In this document: positions 52,830-60,261 of the stretch, one piece after another
How positions within the stretch are numbered: the first letter of the stretch is position 1
How the letters are laid out: every line of letters starts with the position of its first letter
NCBI GenBank assembly: GCA_000525675.1
Contig: CP002190.1
Span: 1,674,001 to 1,738,000, forward strand
From: Bdellovibrio bacteriovorus W
GTDB taxonomy: Bacteria; Bdellovibrionota; Bdellovibrionia; Bdellovibrionales; Bdellovibrionaceae
Length of the DNA: 64,000 nt
Reading direction: 5' to 3'
The notes under the pieces: generated by a model
Database searches by the model: none
Seen by the model: the letters and a program-made list of their open reading frames with translations, nothing else
What the model was told of the DNA's origin: nothing
Made by a program: the position numbers and the translations under genes

Positions 52830-55775
52830 CTAAAGCCCTCCCCCACGCGACTGCTCTGCCACAAGGAAGCGTACAAGGCGCTTCTTACAGCTTGTCACTG
52901 CACGCCCTGGCAACATTCCGCAATCTGGGTCCACGGCTGTCCACTGAAAAGGATTCGCTCGTGCACGCAAGCTAATTGTATTGCAACTCATTCGGTCAGC
53001 CACAGTTTGTGCCGATGGCAACGGATGCCACACAGGTTCGTTGGAGCTTGTGACAGCATCACAGGCTCTTCCTGAACGAGATTGCAAAACATTGGCTTTG
53101 CGAAGTTCAGCGGTGGCCTGTGGATGATAAATAGAACTCCATGTGATACCTGCTTGCAAAGCTTCTGGTGCAATCTTGAGCTTTCCTACAATGAAAGTTC
53201 CGATAATTCTTAAAGGAGTATTGCGCGGATGAATCACCAATTCATCACAAGCAAAGAAGCCTGTAATAAAATCAGAGTTGGATAGAATTTCACAACGCCC
53301 TACAATGGAGCGAACTTGAAAATTTGCGTTGCTCCGATTCATTCCACTTAGTTGAAGAACATCAATGGCTGGGTCCTTTCCCATATCTGCATTACCTAGG
53401 TTAGCAAAATTCCAGGAATACCGAGTTGTATCGGCAAAGCTAGAGGCCCAACCTGCTCCCCCAAATGACTGCGATGGGTTATTACTCCGTCTCTTCTGAC
53501 ATTCAATCTCAAGCTCGTCAAAGTCCGGATTGTTCACGTTCGCAACAAGTGATCCACTTAAACTGCGTGCAAATCCATTCGGGGTCGTCCAAGTGCCATT
53601 TGTATTATTTGTGTAGTTAATAAACCCGCTGAGGTTCGTATTGTTTTTATCATAGATAACGTTCCCTCTATGATAAGTACCATCATACGCTAAAATCTCT
53701 ATTGCTGGTTTTGCCACAAGATCTCCGTTTCCGTAGATCATGTGCTCTGGTCTTTGCACTTCAACCTTAACTCCCACTTTTCTAGTACTCGGCAAACCAA
53801 AATTGTAGATGTCGTAGGACTCGATACGCACAATAGATGGGTTATTGACCGCATTGTTATATCGTTGCTGGTTTTCTTCTGCGACTCTTTGAGTTTCTTT
53901 AGCAGCCAGGAGATCACTTTCATTCTTCGGAATATCTTGGCCATTGAGTTTTTTATTACTGTTTTCTAAAGTCGCTATCTGCGACTCTAGATTTGCAATC
54001 TTAACAGGGTCACGGTAATCCTTGGGATCAGGAGTTGAGCCTCCACCTTTTCCTTTACCACCGCTTCCTGATCCACTCCCCCCCGCAACGGGAGTAGTTT
54101 CTTCTGTCTCAGAAGGAGCCGCAGTCCCTGTTTTTTCCTCATCAACAGGAGGCTTTCCGGTACCTGGATTGCTGGAACCACCCGACGGATAAGGCGGCTT
54201 GTCCATTTCTTTATCCAATTCTAATCTTAAAGAGGCAAGTTTAATATTATTGGTTGTTAATTGCGCATCAAGACTGCTCTTGTTCCTCAAGAGATCATCA
54301 ACTTTTCGTTTAGCATCTGACACTGCTTTACTAAGTGTGTTTTCGCGATTCTTATCTTGAACATTCGCCTTTAATTCCACTGTCTGATTTCGCGGAATAT
54401 TAAACTCGACCCACTGATCACCCATATAGAACTTCATTTTCATAATTGGGTTGCCGCGCCTATTGCCATCCCGATCTAAATCACCCTTCCACTTATCCAG
54501 ATTTTGACTCTGACTTATACTCTGCGAGTTAAAGTAGTTTCCATTAGTCAAACTAATTTCATAATCAAACTTCCGAGCGGCCGCACTTTTTACTTTAAGC
54601 TGTGAAGAAGATTTAGTAATTTCGTCTTTCGAACTAAGCATCGTGTCCATGTCATGGCACTGTTTCGCTAAATTACTATCAACAACAGCACCTGATTGAA
54701 TACGCGCAAAGTATTGAAGTCCCGCATCCAAACCACCGTCATTCTCTACACCACGCAAGAACCCACCAAAGGTTCTTACATCGCCCCAGTTCTGATGCCC
54801 AACTCCCCCCGACGATTTAGGTCTGAACGGACTTCCGTTCGTTAGGACCTGCCCATTCCCCAAATACACGCGGTCCGCAAACGTGACCGGTGAATAGGGT
54901 GGCGATAGAGTCTCATCAGTACCATCAAAAGGAAGATGAATATTGCGATTCACAAAAACGGGACTCTGAAACACTAGACCCGCTGAATTTCCTATCTCTG
55001 CTCGACTGCTGAATTGGTGAATTCCCACATCGCCCAAAGCTAAGTTCTGCTGCCAATTTACATCGAGCCTTAAATCATTGGGTGTTAAGAGAGCAAATGT
55101 CCCCACCTCACGTGGATAAATAGCCAACTGAGAGTTCATACTTAGACGAGTGGAACCTACCTGAAGAGGTTCTTGAGCATTCATCGACCCCATAAGTGCC
55201 ACATTCACATCGAGGTATACTTCACGGCCTGATTTTGGAATATAGACTGTATCGTTACGGCGAATAGTTACGCGAATACCATCCACCTTAACAGGAGCGC
55301 CAGAGTTATCACGAACTGATTTTAATTTATCTAAGACCGGAAAAAGGGGGTGATTTGTAGTTGCTGAACTCACCTTCATATAACGGTTAATCTCTGGCAA
55401 ACGAATCTGCGCAGAGTCTACAGGCCCAACATCCACGCCATCAATAAGTAGCTGACGAATAAAATTTTCTTGCTCGATAGACATAATCACGCGCTCAACA
55501 CTACCATCGTGTCGTAAGTTGCAACGGGTTGCATCGTCATTCATCAAAAGACCATCAGTAAAACAATACTTCTGACGAATACCAAAGATCACATAGTCCA
55601 TCGCACTGTTCATCGTAAAGCGCAGATTTACAACATTGGCTGTCTTGTTCACCTGCTCTGCTTGGCCGATTACATAGTTCGTTAGAAAATAAAACGAAAC
55701 GCCCATCACTGCTGTGGCCACAAGGACCTGCACCAGGATATTTCCTTTTTGGTTTTTAAATGAGTGATTCATCAT
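52830..55775 (-). CDS. Giant prepilin-like protein lacking Glu5 (PilX/GspK-like)
   Basis: This 981-residue protein begins with a prepilin-type leader (cleavage after Gly11), then NILVQVLVATAVMG; mature residue 5 is Gln, not Glu. Lack of Glu5 is the hallmark of GspK, the tip pseudopilin of type II secretion. The middle (about 480-625) has two heptad-like coiled-coil segments joined by a Pro/Gly/Ser-rich linker that includes GSGSGSGGKGKGGG-type sequence. The C-terminal 300 residues are beta-rich with cysteine pairs. It is much longer than any PilX or GspK I know. First gene of a four-gene operon; a sigma-28-type promoter lies upstream. Confidence 0.82.
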   Translation of the reverse strand: MMNHSFKNQKGNILVQVLVATAVMGVSFYFLTNYVIGQAEQVNKTANVVNLRFTMNSAMDYVIFGIRQKYCFTDGLLMNDDATRCNLRHDGSVERVIMSIEQENFIRQLLIDGVDVGPVDSAQIRLPEINRYMKVSSATTNHPLFPVLDKLKSVRDNSGAPVKVDGIRVTIRRNDTVYIPKSGREVYLDVNVALMGSMNAQEPLQVGSTRLSMNSQLAIYPREVGTFALLTPNDLRLDVNWQQNLALGDVGIHQFSSRAEIGNSAGLVFQSPVFVNRNIHLPFDGTDETLSPPYSPVTFADRVYLGNGQVLTNGSPFRPKSSGGVGHQNWGDVRTFGGFLRGVENDGGLDAGLQYFARIQSGAVVDSNLAKQCHDMDTMLSSKDEITKSSSQLKVKSAAARKFDYEISLTNGNYFNSQSISQSQNLDKWKGDLDRDGNRRGNPIMKMKFYMGDQWVEFNIPRNQTVELKANVQDKNRENTLSKAVSDAKRKVDDLLRNKSSLDAQLTTNNIKLASLRLELDKEMDKPPYPSGGSSNPGTGKPPVDEEKTGTAAPSETEETTPVAGGSGSGSGGKGKGGGSTPDPKDYRDPVKIANLESQIATLENSNKKLNGQDIPKNESDLLAAKETQRVAEENQQRYNNAVNNPSIVRIESYDIYNFGLPSTRKVGVKVEVQRPEHMIYGNGDLVAKPAIEILAYDGTYHRGNVIYDKNNTNLSGFINYTNNTNGTWTTPNGFARSLSGSLVANVNNPDFDELEIECQKRRSNNPSQSFGGAGWASSFADTTRYSWNFANLGNADMGKDPAIDVLQLSGMNRSNANFQVRSIVGRCEILSNSDFITGFFACDELVIHPRNTPLRIIGTFIVGKLKIAPEALQAGITWSSIYHPQATAELRKANVLQSRSGRACDAVTSSNEPVWHPLPSAQTVADRMSCNTISLRARANPFQWTAVDPDCGMLPGRAVTSCKKRLVRFLVAEQSRGGGL

Positions 55776-55778
55776 TAA

Positions 55779-55823
55779 ATTCCTTCGGTTATCTCGATAA
55801 TCTTATCGGCACTCCGAAGGAAT
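55779..55823 (-). promoter_or_regulatory. 10-bp inverted repeat over the ribosome binding site of the giant prepilin gene
   Basis: ATTCCTTCGG (55779-55788) and CCGAAGGAAT (55814-55823) are a perfect 10-bp inverted repeat. On the minus strand the second-transcribed arm holds GAAGGA, the binding site for the ATG at 55775. The upstream arm falls in the spacer of the predicted sigma-28 promoter, so RNA started there would lack it, while read-through RNA from the upstream gene would fold and hide the site. The 25-base spacer also contains a CGATAA/TTATCG repeat. Confidence 0.6.
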
Positions 55824-55829
55824 AACTTA
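55803..55829 (-). promoter_or_regulatory. Candidate sigma-28 (FliA) promoter of the prepilin-like operon
   Basis: On the minus strand TAAG (55829-55826), 15 bases, then GCCGATAA (55810-55803). The -10 is a perfect match to the flagellar-sigma consensus GCCGATAA at the consensus spacing from a TAAA-like -35. The start would fall near 55796, giving a leader of about 20 bases with GAAGGA. Confidence 0.6.
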
Positions 55830-55875
55830 TTGTATATAGATAAATATTCGCGATTTTTAAGATCTACGTATCAAC

Positions 55876-56847
55876 TTAAGACGGCTCATCTGAAGTCTTT
55901 GATTCTGCATGTATCGGATCGAAACAATCATAACCTTGAAGCTCTGTCTCTATTGTGGCTTCAACAATTCCAAACTTACGAACGAGTTTTTTAATATCAG
56001 CTTTTGCGACTTCCATTTCTTGAATCGTGGCTTCTGCATGAAAGACGACATGGGCTGAGTAAACATGACTCTCGCCATCTAAAGACCAAAGATGATCGTG
56101 ATGAACATCCACTACGTTTTTAATGTCGCGAATATGCTGAGCAATCACACCTGTATCAACGTGATGGGGCGTCGCCATTAAAAATACACTCATCGCTTCT
56201 TTAAGATTTCTAAAAACGTTATAAAGAATCCACAAAGATAGAACGATCGCCATGCCGGCGTCTAGTTGTGGGATATCGAAGAACTTCATAGTGATGGCGC
56301 CAATCAAAACAACAACCCACCCCACAACGTCTTCAATCATATGCCACATCAGCATGCGCTCATTCAAAGAGCCCCCATGGGAAACTCGATAAGCCGCATA
56401 ACCATTTACCGCCACACCCAAAAACGCCAACGCTATCATTCCATCGGCATGGGGCTGTTGAGGATTTAAAAGTCTTGGCACCGCTTCCATCAAAATAAAA
56501 ATAGATCCAGCAACAAGCACAACCCCTGTAACAACAGCGCCTAGAGTTGAAAAGCGTCGATAGCCGTAACTAAAACGCCCGTCACTTTCTTTATGAGAAA
56601 CCTTTTCTAAAAAGATCGCAGACCCCATTGCTAAAGCATCACCAAAATCATGGAGTGCATCACTCAAGATAGCGACCGAGTTTGTCCACAGCCCCCCTAC
56701 CAACTCAATCAATGCGAAAGAAAGGTTTAAAATAAGTGCGAATTTCATGCGCCCTACAACTCCGCCGTGGGCATGACTGTGACTATGTCCATGCGCATGG
56801 GAGTGAGAATGACTGTGAGATTTCTGGGCTTTTTTTGATTCGTTCAT
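55876..56847 (-). CDS. Cation diffusion facilitator (zinc-type exporter)
   Basis: This 323-residue transporter of the CDF family exports Zn(II) or similar ions by proton antiport. A long His-rich leader (repeated SHSH and AHGH) covers residues 10-30. Six membrane helices follow, including the metal-site HDFGDA segment (LSDALHDFGDALAMG) and the EDVVGWV segment. The cytoplasmic C-terminal domain includes VVDVHHDHLWSLDGE. Features match CzcD/ZitB. The stop lies 100 bases upstream of the prepilin-like operon on the same strand, so some read-through is possible. Confidence 0.93.
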   Translation of the reverse strand: MNESKKAQKSHSHSHSHAHGHSHSHAHGGVVGRMKFALILNLSFALIELVGGLWTNSVAILSDALHDFGDALAMGSAIFLEKVSHKESDGRFSYGYRRFSTLGAVVTGVVLVAGSIFILMEAVPRLLNPQQPHADGMIALAFLGVAVNGYAAYRVSHGGSLNERMLMWHMIEDVVGWVVVLIGAITMKFFDIPQLDAGMAIVLSLWILYNVFRNLKEAMSVFLMATPHHVDTGVIAQHIRDIKNVVDVHHDHLWSLDGESHVYSAHVVFHAEATIQEMEVAKADIKKLVRKFGIVEATIETELQGYDCFDPIHAESKTSDEPS

Positions 56848-56987
56848 TTCTCTATCTGATAGCGCGTCAGAGTCGTTGTCAATATCTACTAAAGCCTTAA
56901 GATTTCAACAACTTACTGAAATGATTTTTCTGATAGTTTATCGTCATTCCATTGACCCCTTTCACCCTCCGTGGTACCGCTTGAGGT

Positions 56988-57893
56988 ATGAAAACAGCTC
57001 GCTTCAAACGCTTTGCCTTTTTACTTTTGATCTACACCCTACTCGTTATTTTATGGGGCGCCTGGGTACGCATTTCCCATTCAGGCGATGGCTGCGGAGA
57101 CACATGGCCACTTTGCAATGGGCAACTCATCCCCGAAGCCGAGCGCGGAAAAACATGGGTTGAATACACCCACCGTTTAATGTCTGGAATTTATGGCATC
57201 GTCGTCATCCTCTTTTGGTGGGTTAGTCGTAAGGTTTTTGAAAAAGGTCATCTTGCTCGCAAGGCTGCATTGGCGACTTTGATTTTTACAATTTCAGAAG
57301 CTCTTCTGGGAGCAAAACTTGTACTCTTCGGTTTAGTTACGACCAACGATACACCTTATCGCGCTTTTGTGATGGCTCTTCATCAAGTCAATTCGTTCCT
57401 ACTAACTGCTTCTGTGGCGGTGTGTTTTGAGGCTTCAGGCCTCACAAAAGTTTTACCAACACTGAGTAAGTCACAAAAACTGCACCGCAGACTTCCATGG
57501 ATCATTGTTCTGATTGGCATCACGGGGGCTTGGGCCTCTTTGTCCAACTCCCTCTTCCCGACGCAAGATCTTTGGAGTGAGTTTTTAGCTGATTTTTCTC
57601 CAGACTCTCACTTTCTAGTAAGACTGCGCGGCCTTCACCCTCTTTTAGCAGTGCTTGGTGCAGGGGGATTGGCTCTGTATTTTTGGATTCAAGCGCAAAC
57701 ATCAGAACTGCTATTAGTGCAAAGACGTTCTTACCAAATGACATTGGCTATTGTGGCAGCTATTGGATTTGGATTCTTCACCTTGATTCTGCATGCACCT
57801 GTTTGGATGAAGATCACGCACTTAGCTCTCGCTCAAACGATATGGGTTTTACTGATTCAATGGGTTGTCTTTATGAGGACGCAAAAAGCATAG
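56988..57893 (+). CDS. COX15/CtaA-family heme A synthase-like protein
   Basis: This 301-residue membrane protein has about eight helices. The N-terminal sequence RISHSGDGCGDTWPLCNGQ carries the paired cysteines and first histidine, and EYTHRLMSG the second, both typical of heme A synthase (heme O to heme A for cytochrome aa3 oxidase). The second half has a helix with HQVNSF and another with HAPVW. Length and motif order fit CtaA/COX15. No other oxidase gene is adjacent. GAGGT is very close before the ATG. Confidence 0.88.
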   Translation: MKTARFKRFAFLLLIYTLLVILWGAWVRISHSGDGCGDTWPLCNGQLIPEAERGKTWVEYTHRLMSGIYGIVVILFWWVSRKVFEKGHLARKAALATLIFTISEALLGAKLVLFGLVTTNDTPYRAFVMALHQVNSFLLTASVAVCFEASGLTKVLPTLSKSQKLHRRLPWIIVLIGITGAWASLSNSLFPTQDLWSEFLADFSPDSHFLVRLRGLHPLLAVLGAGGLALYFWIQAQTSELLLVQRRSYQMTLAIVAAIGFGFFTLILHAPVWMKITHLALAQTIWVLLIQWVVFMRTQKA

Positions 57894-57902
57894 GTCTTAG
57901 AT

Positions 57903-57929
57903 ACGAACTCACTTACGTTGTGAGTTCGT
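57903..57929. other. Hairpin at the convergent gene ends
   Basis: ACGAACTCAC (57903-57912) and GTGAGTTCGT (57920-57929) are a perfect 10-bp stem around a 7-base loop. The loop contains the stop codon (57913-57915) of the minus-strand Lon-domain gene, and the right arm codes for its last residues. It lacks T runs, so it may be a stability or termination element. Confidence 0.55.
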
Positions 57930-58530
57930 TAGACTCCACCAGTCGATGAAGGAACAAAACTTTTTCATTAATGTCATTTAATTCTAAAACCATCTGCTGA
58001 AGATCGTAGTCGCGAATTAAATAAGATGAAAAACTTCCGATGATCGATTCTGGTTGAACCAAGTTTCTCATAAAAAGCTCTCTTTGATGAGGATCTGGAA
58101 TGTGCGTCTGAATCCATCGTTTAAGTATGCGCGATAAGGAATTCAATTCCTTTTCCACAGAGAAATCTATAATCGTTTTTTCAGGAATAATTTCAGATTC
58201 GCAAATCAAATAAGGTGTCCCCTTGTTCAGAACTTTCCCCAACCTGACCTTGCCTTGCCCCTGTATAAATACAAGAAGAGTTCCGTTGACCCTTTCTTCC
58301 ACGACCTGCATATAACCGTAACCAGCAACTTCCCTCACAAAAGGCACAGGTTGCCCCGGCAAAACCGGAGCGACCTTAGCTGGGTCCTCGATAAAGCCGA
58401 TAGCTACAGGAACTCGATGGGCAACCGCTTCGCGAACCATCGCTAAATAGCGCGGCTCGAAGATGTTTAAAGGTTTCGTTGTTCCTGGGAACAACGTCAC
58501 GTTAACGAGAGGGAAAACAAAGACTTCCAT
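57913..58530 (-). CDS. Lon N-terminal (substrate-binding) domain protein
   Basis: This 205-residue protein has only the Lon substrate-binding (LonN) domain: start VFPLVNVTLFPGTTKPLNIFEPRYLAMV, then the VGFIEDP-like and YGYMQVV strands. No ATPase or protease domain is present. Free-standing LonN proteins are widespread and their role is unclear; a chaperone or adaptor role is suggested. AGGAG sits before the ATG, which itself overlaps a GAAGCTTC palindrome. Convergent with the heme A synthase gene. Confidence 0.88.
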   Translation of the reverse strand: MEVFVFPLVNVTLFPGTTKPLNIFEPRYLAMVREAVAHRVPVAIGFIEDPAKVAPVLPGQPVPFVREVAGYGYMQVVEERVNGTLLVFIQGQGKVRLGKVLNKGTPYLICESEIIPEKTIIDFSVEKELNSLSRILKRWIQTHIPDPHQRELFMRNLVQPESIIGSFSSYLIRDYDLQQMVLELNDINEKVLFLHRLVESNELTT

Positions 58531-58585
58531 GAAGCTTCAACTCCTCATTGAGTCTTTATTATAAATTGGGTAAAGTGGAATTTCC

Positions 58586-58996
58586 ATGGAAAAGGTAGAA
58601 CAAAAAATGAGGAAGATAATTTTTTTCGACGGAGTTTGCCATCTCTGTAATCATTTCGTTGATTCTGTCATCTCTAAAGACAGTCAGCATCAGTTTAGCT
58701 TTGCTCCCCTTCAAGGCAACACCGCTAAGGAACTGCTAAGCCCTGAAGATCAGTCTCGTTTAGAGTCAGTGGTCCTGTGGGTTAATGGAAAAACTTACTA
58801 TAAGTCCGCTGCCGTTATTCAAATTCTTTCAGGTTTAGGCGGCCCTTATAAACTTTTTGCTGTGGGCAAAGTCATTCCTCGCATTTTAAGAGACCCCCTT
58901 TACGACATCGTCGCAAAGAATCGATATGCGTGGTTTGGGGAAAGAAACTCTTGCCGCCTTCCTGAGCCCCATGAAAGACAATACTTACTGGATTAG
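58586..58996 (+). CDS. DCC-family thiol-disulfide oxidoreductase (DUF393)
   Basis: This is a 136-residue protein of the DUF393/DCC family, a thioredoxin-like group named for its DxxCxxC motif. Here it is FFDGVCHLCNHFVD near residue 15-27. Also present are the family's FAPLQGNTAKEL, YYKSAAVIQIL and RYAWFG segments. Start may be ATG 58586 or ATG 58610, where homology begins. The last four bases overlap the stop of the convergent Nudix gene. Physiological substrate unknown. Confidence 0.88.
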   Translation: MEKVEQKMRKIIFFDGVCHLCNHFVDSVISKDSQHQFSFAPLQGNTAKELLSPEDQSRLESVVLWVNGKTYYKSAAVIQILSGLGGPYKLFAVGKVIPRILRDPLYDIVAKNRYAWFGERNSCRLPEPHERQYLLD

Positions 58997-59403
58997 AAGT
59001 TTAAAATTTTCTCTAAAAAGGGGCGATCGGCCTCTGACAGATCCGATTCAATAATTTGCTCTGCCTCAACCCATCGATGAGCATCGTGCTCGGTCAAAAA
59101 AAGATCTCCGGATAAGATTTCAGTCCAGTACACCTTCAAATGAATGCTCTTATTTGGGTAATGATGAGTACCTTCGCCTAGGAGTTTCCCCACCGTCACC
59201 TGCAAGGACAACTCTTCCTCGATTTCTCTCACTAAGGCTTCAACCTCTTTTTCGCCTTCTTCGACCTTCCCACCTGGGAACTCCCATTGCCCAGCCCCAC
59301 TCATGTCGGGCCCTCGGCGCACCAAAAGTATAGGGCCCCTCGGATCAAAGCTTTTTTGAACAAGAGCGGCGACGACTAATTGAGGTTTCGAAGACAATGA
59401 CAT
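58993..59403 (-). CDS. MutT-like Nudix hydrolase
   Basis: This 136-residue Nudix protein has the full box GGKVEEGEKEVEALVREIEEEL (Gx5Ex7REUxEE) at about residues 43-65. The N-terminal VVAALVQKSFD and middle YWTEIL strands recall MutT-type 8-oxo-dGTP diphosphatases that cleanse the nucleotide pool. Substrate specificity cannot be read from the sequence. The AAGGAG binding site forms part of a small TCCTT/AAGGA hairpin (59410-59422). Confidence 0.9.
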   Translation of the reverse strand: MSLSSKPQLVVAALVQKSFDPRGPILLVRRGPDMSGAGQWEFPGGKVEEGEKEVEALVREIEEELSLQVTVGKLLGEGTHHYPNKSIHLKVYWTEILSGDLFLTEHDAHRWVEAEQIIESDLSEADRPFLEKILNF

Positions 59404-59496
59404 GAACTCTCCTTGAAAAGGAAATCGAGACCTAGCTCTTAAATATACAGGCTTCTTTTGTCTTTTGAACAGCTTTGATTTATCTTTGATCTATCT

Positions 59497-60246
59497 ATGT
59501 TTTCCTACCAACAGACGCTCTCTCATTACAGTCGTTCGAACGTGGCTATCTGGCTCTCAATGGCTTTTCAAGCTGGCGCCATCAATACGGGCGGATTCTT
59601 AGCTTGCAATCGTTTTGTCTCTCACGTCACAGGATTTGGAACTCTGGTTGGAACAGACGCCGCAGCGGGCCGCTGGTCCCACGCGCTTGGAATGCTCAGT
59701 GTTCCTGGATTTTTCATTGGCGGCACAATGATTTCTGCGTTCCTCGTAGATCGCCAAGTTCAAAGAAACAAAAAACCAATGTACCCGTTGGTGATGTTTC
59801 TAATTTTCGCACTGACTCTTGCGGTTACTATTTTTGGAAACCTCGGATACTTTGGCTCCTTTGGTGATCCAATCACGCGACGTGCATTCTTCTTAGTAGC
59901 GGCGCTGTGCTTAGCCTGCGGCATTCAAAATGCCACTATTACCACGGCCTTTGGCGCCATTATTCGCACCACGCACTTAACGGGCATCACAACAGATCTA
60001 GGTATCGGAATGGTTCGCGTCCTTACTAAGTCCCATAAACTGCAAACTCGTACTAATGAAATTCGAGCCAACTGGATGCGTGTCAGCCTGATAATGTCAT
60101 TTACACTTGGCTCTATGATTTCTGCCTATGCTTATATTTACGCTCAGTATTGGGGATTCCTAATTCCTTGCGGTATCGCTACAATACTTTATTGGTGGAG
60201 CTTAAAACACACCAAACGGGTAAAACTACTAACTCGCTTTTTTTAA
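59497..60246 (+). CDS. YoaK-family (DUF1275) membrane protein
   Basis: This 249-residue membrane protein with about six helices belongs to the YoaK (DUF1275) family of unknown function. The features include AFQAGAINTGGFLACNRFVSHVTGFGT, the GIQNATITTAFGA segment and THLTGITTDLGIGM, all typical. The start ATG has no strong ribosome binding site. It precedes the Na/Pi cotransporter by 15 bases, so the two and the following DUF486 gene are likely one operon. Confidence 0.88.
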   Translation: MFSYQQTLSHYSRSNVAIWLSMAFQAGAINTGGFLACNRFVSHVTGFGTLVGTDAAAGRWSHALGMLSVPGFFIGGTMISAFLVDRQVQRNKKPMYPLVMFLIFALTLAVTIFGNLGYFGSFGDPITRRAFFLVAALCLACGIQNATITTAFGAIIRTTHLTGITTDLGIGMVRVLTKSHKLQTRTNEIRANWMRVSLIMSFTLGSMISAYAYIYAQYWGFLIPCGIATILYWWSLKHTKRVKLLTRFF

Positions 60247-60261
60247 GAAGCTGGATTCAAC

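Noticed and set aside
55876-56847. His-rich N-terminus considered a separate metal chaperone
   Set aside because: It is in frame with and typical of CDF exporters.
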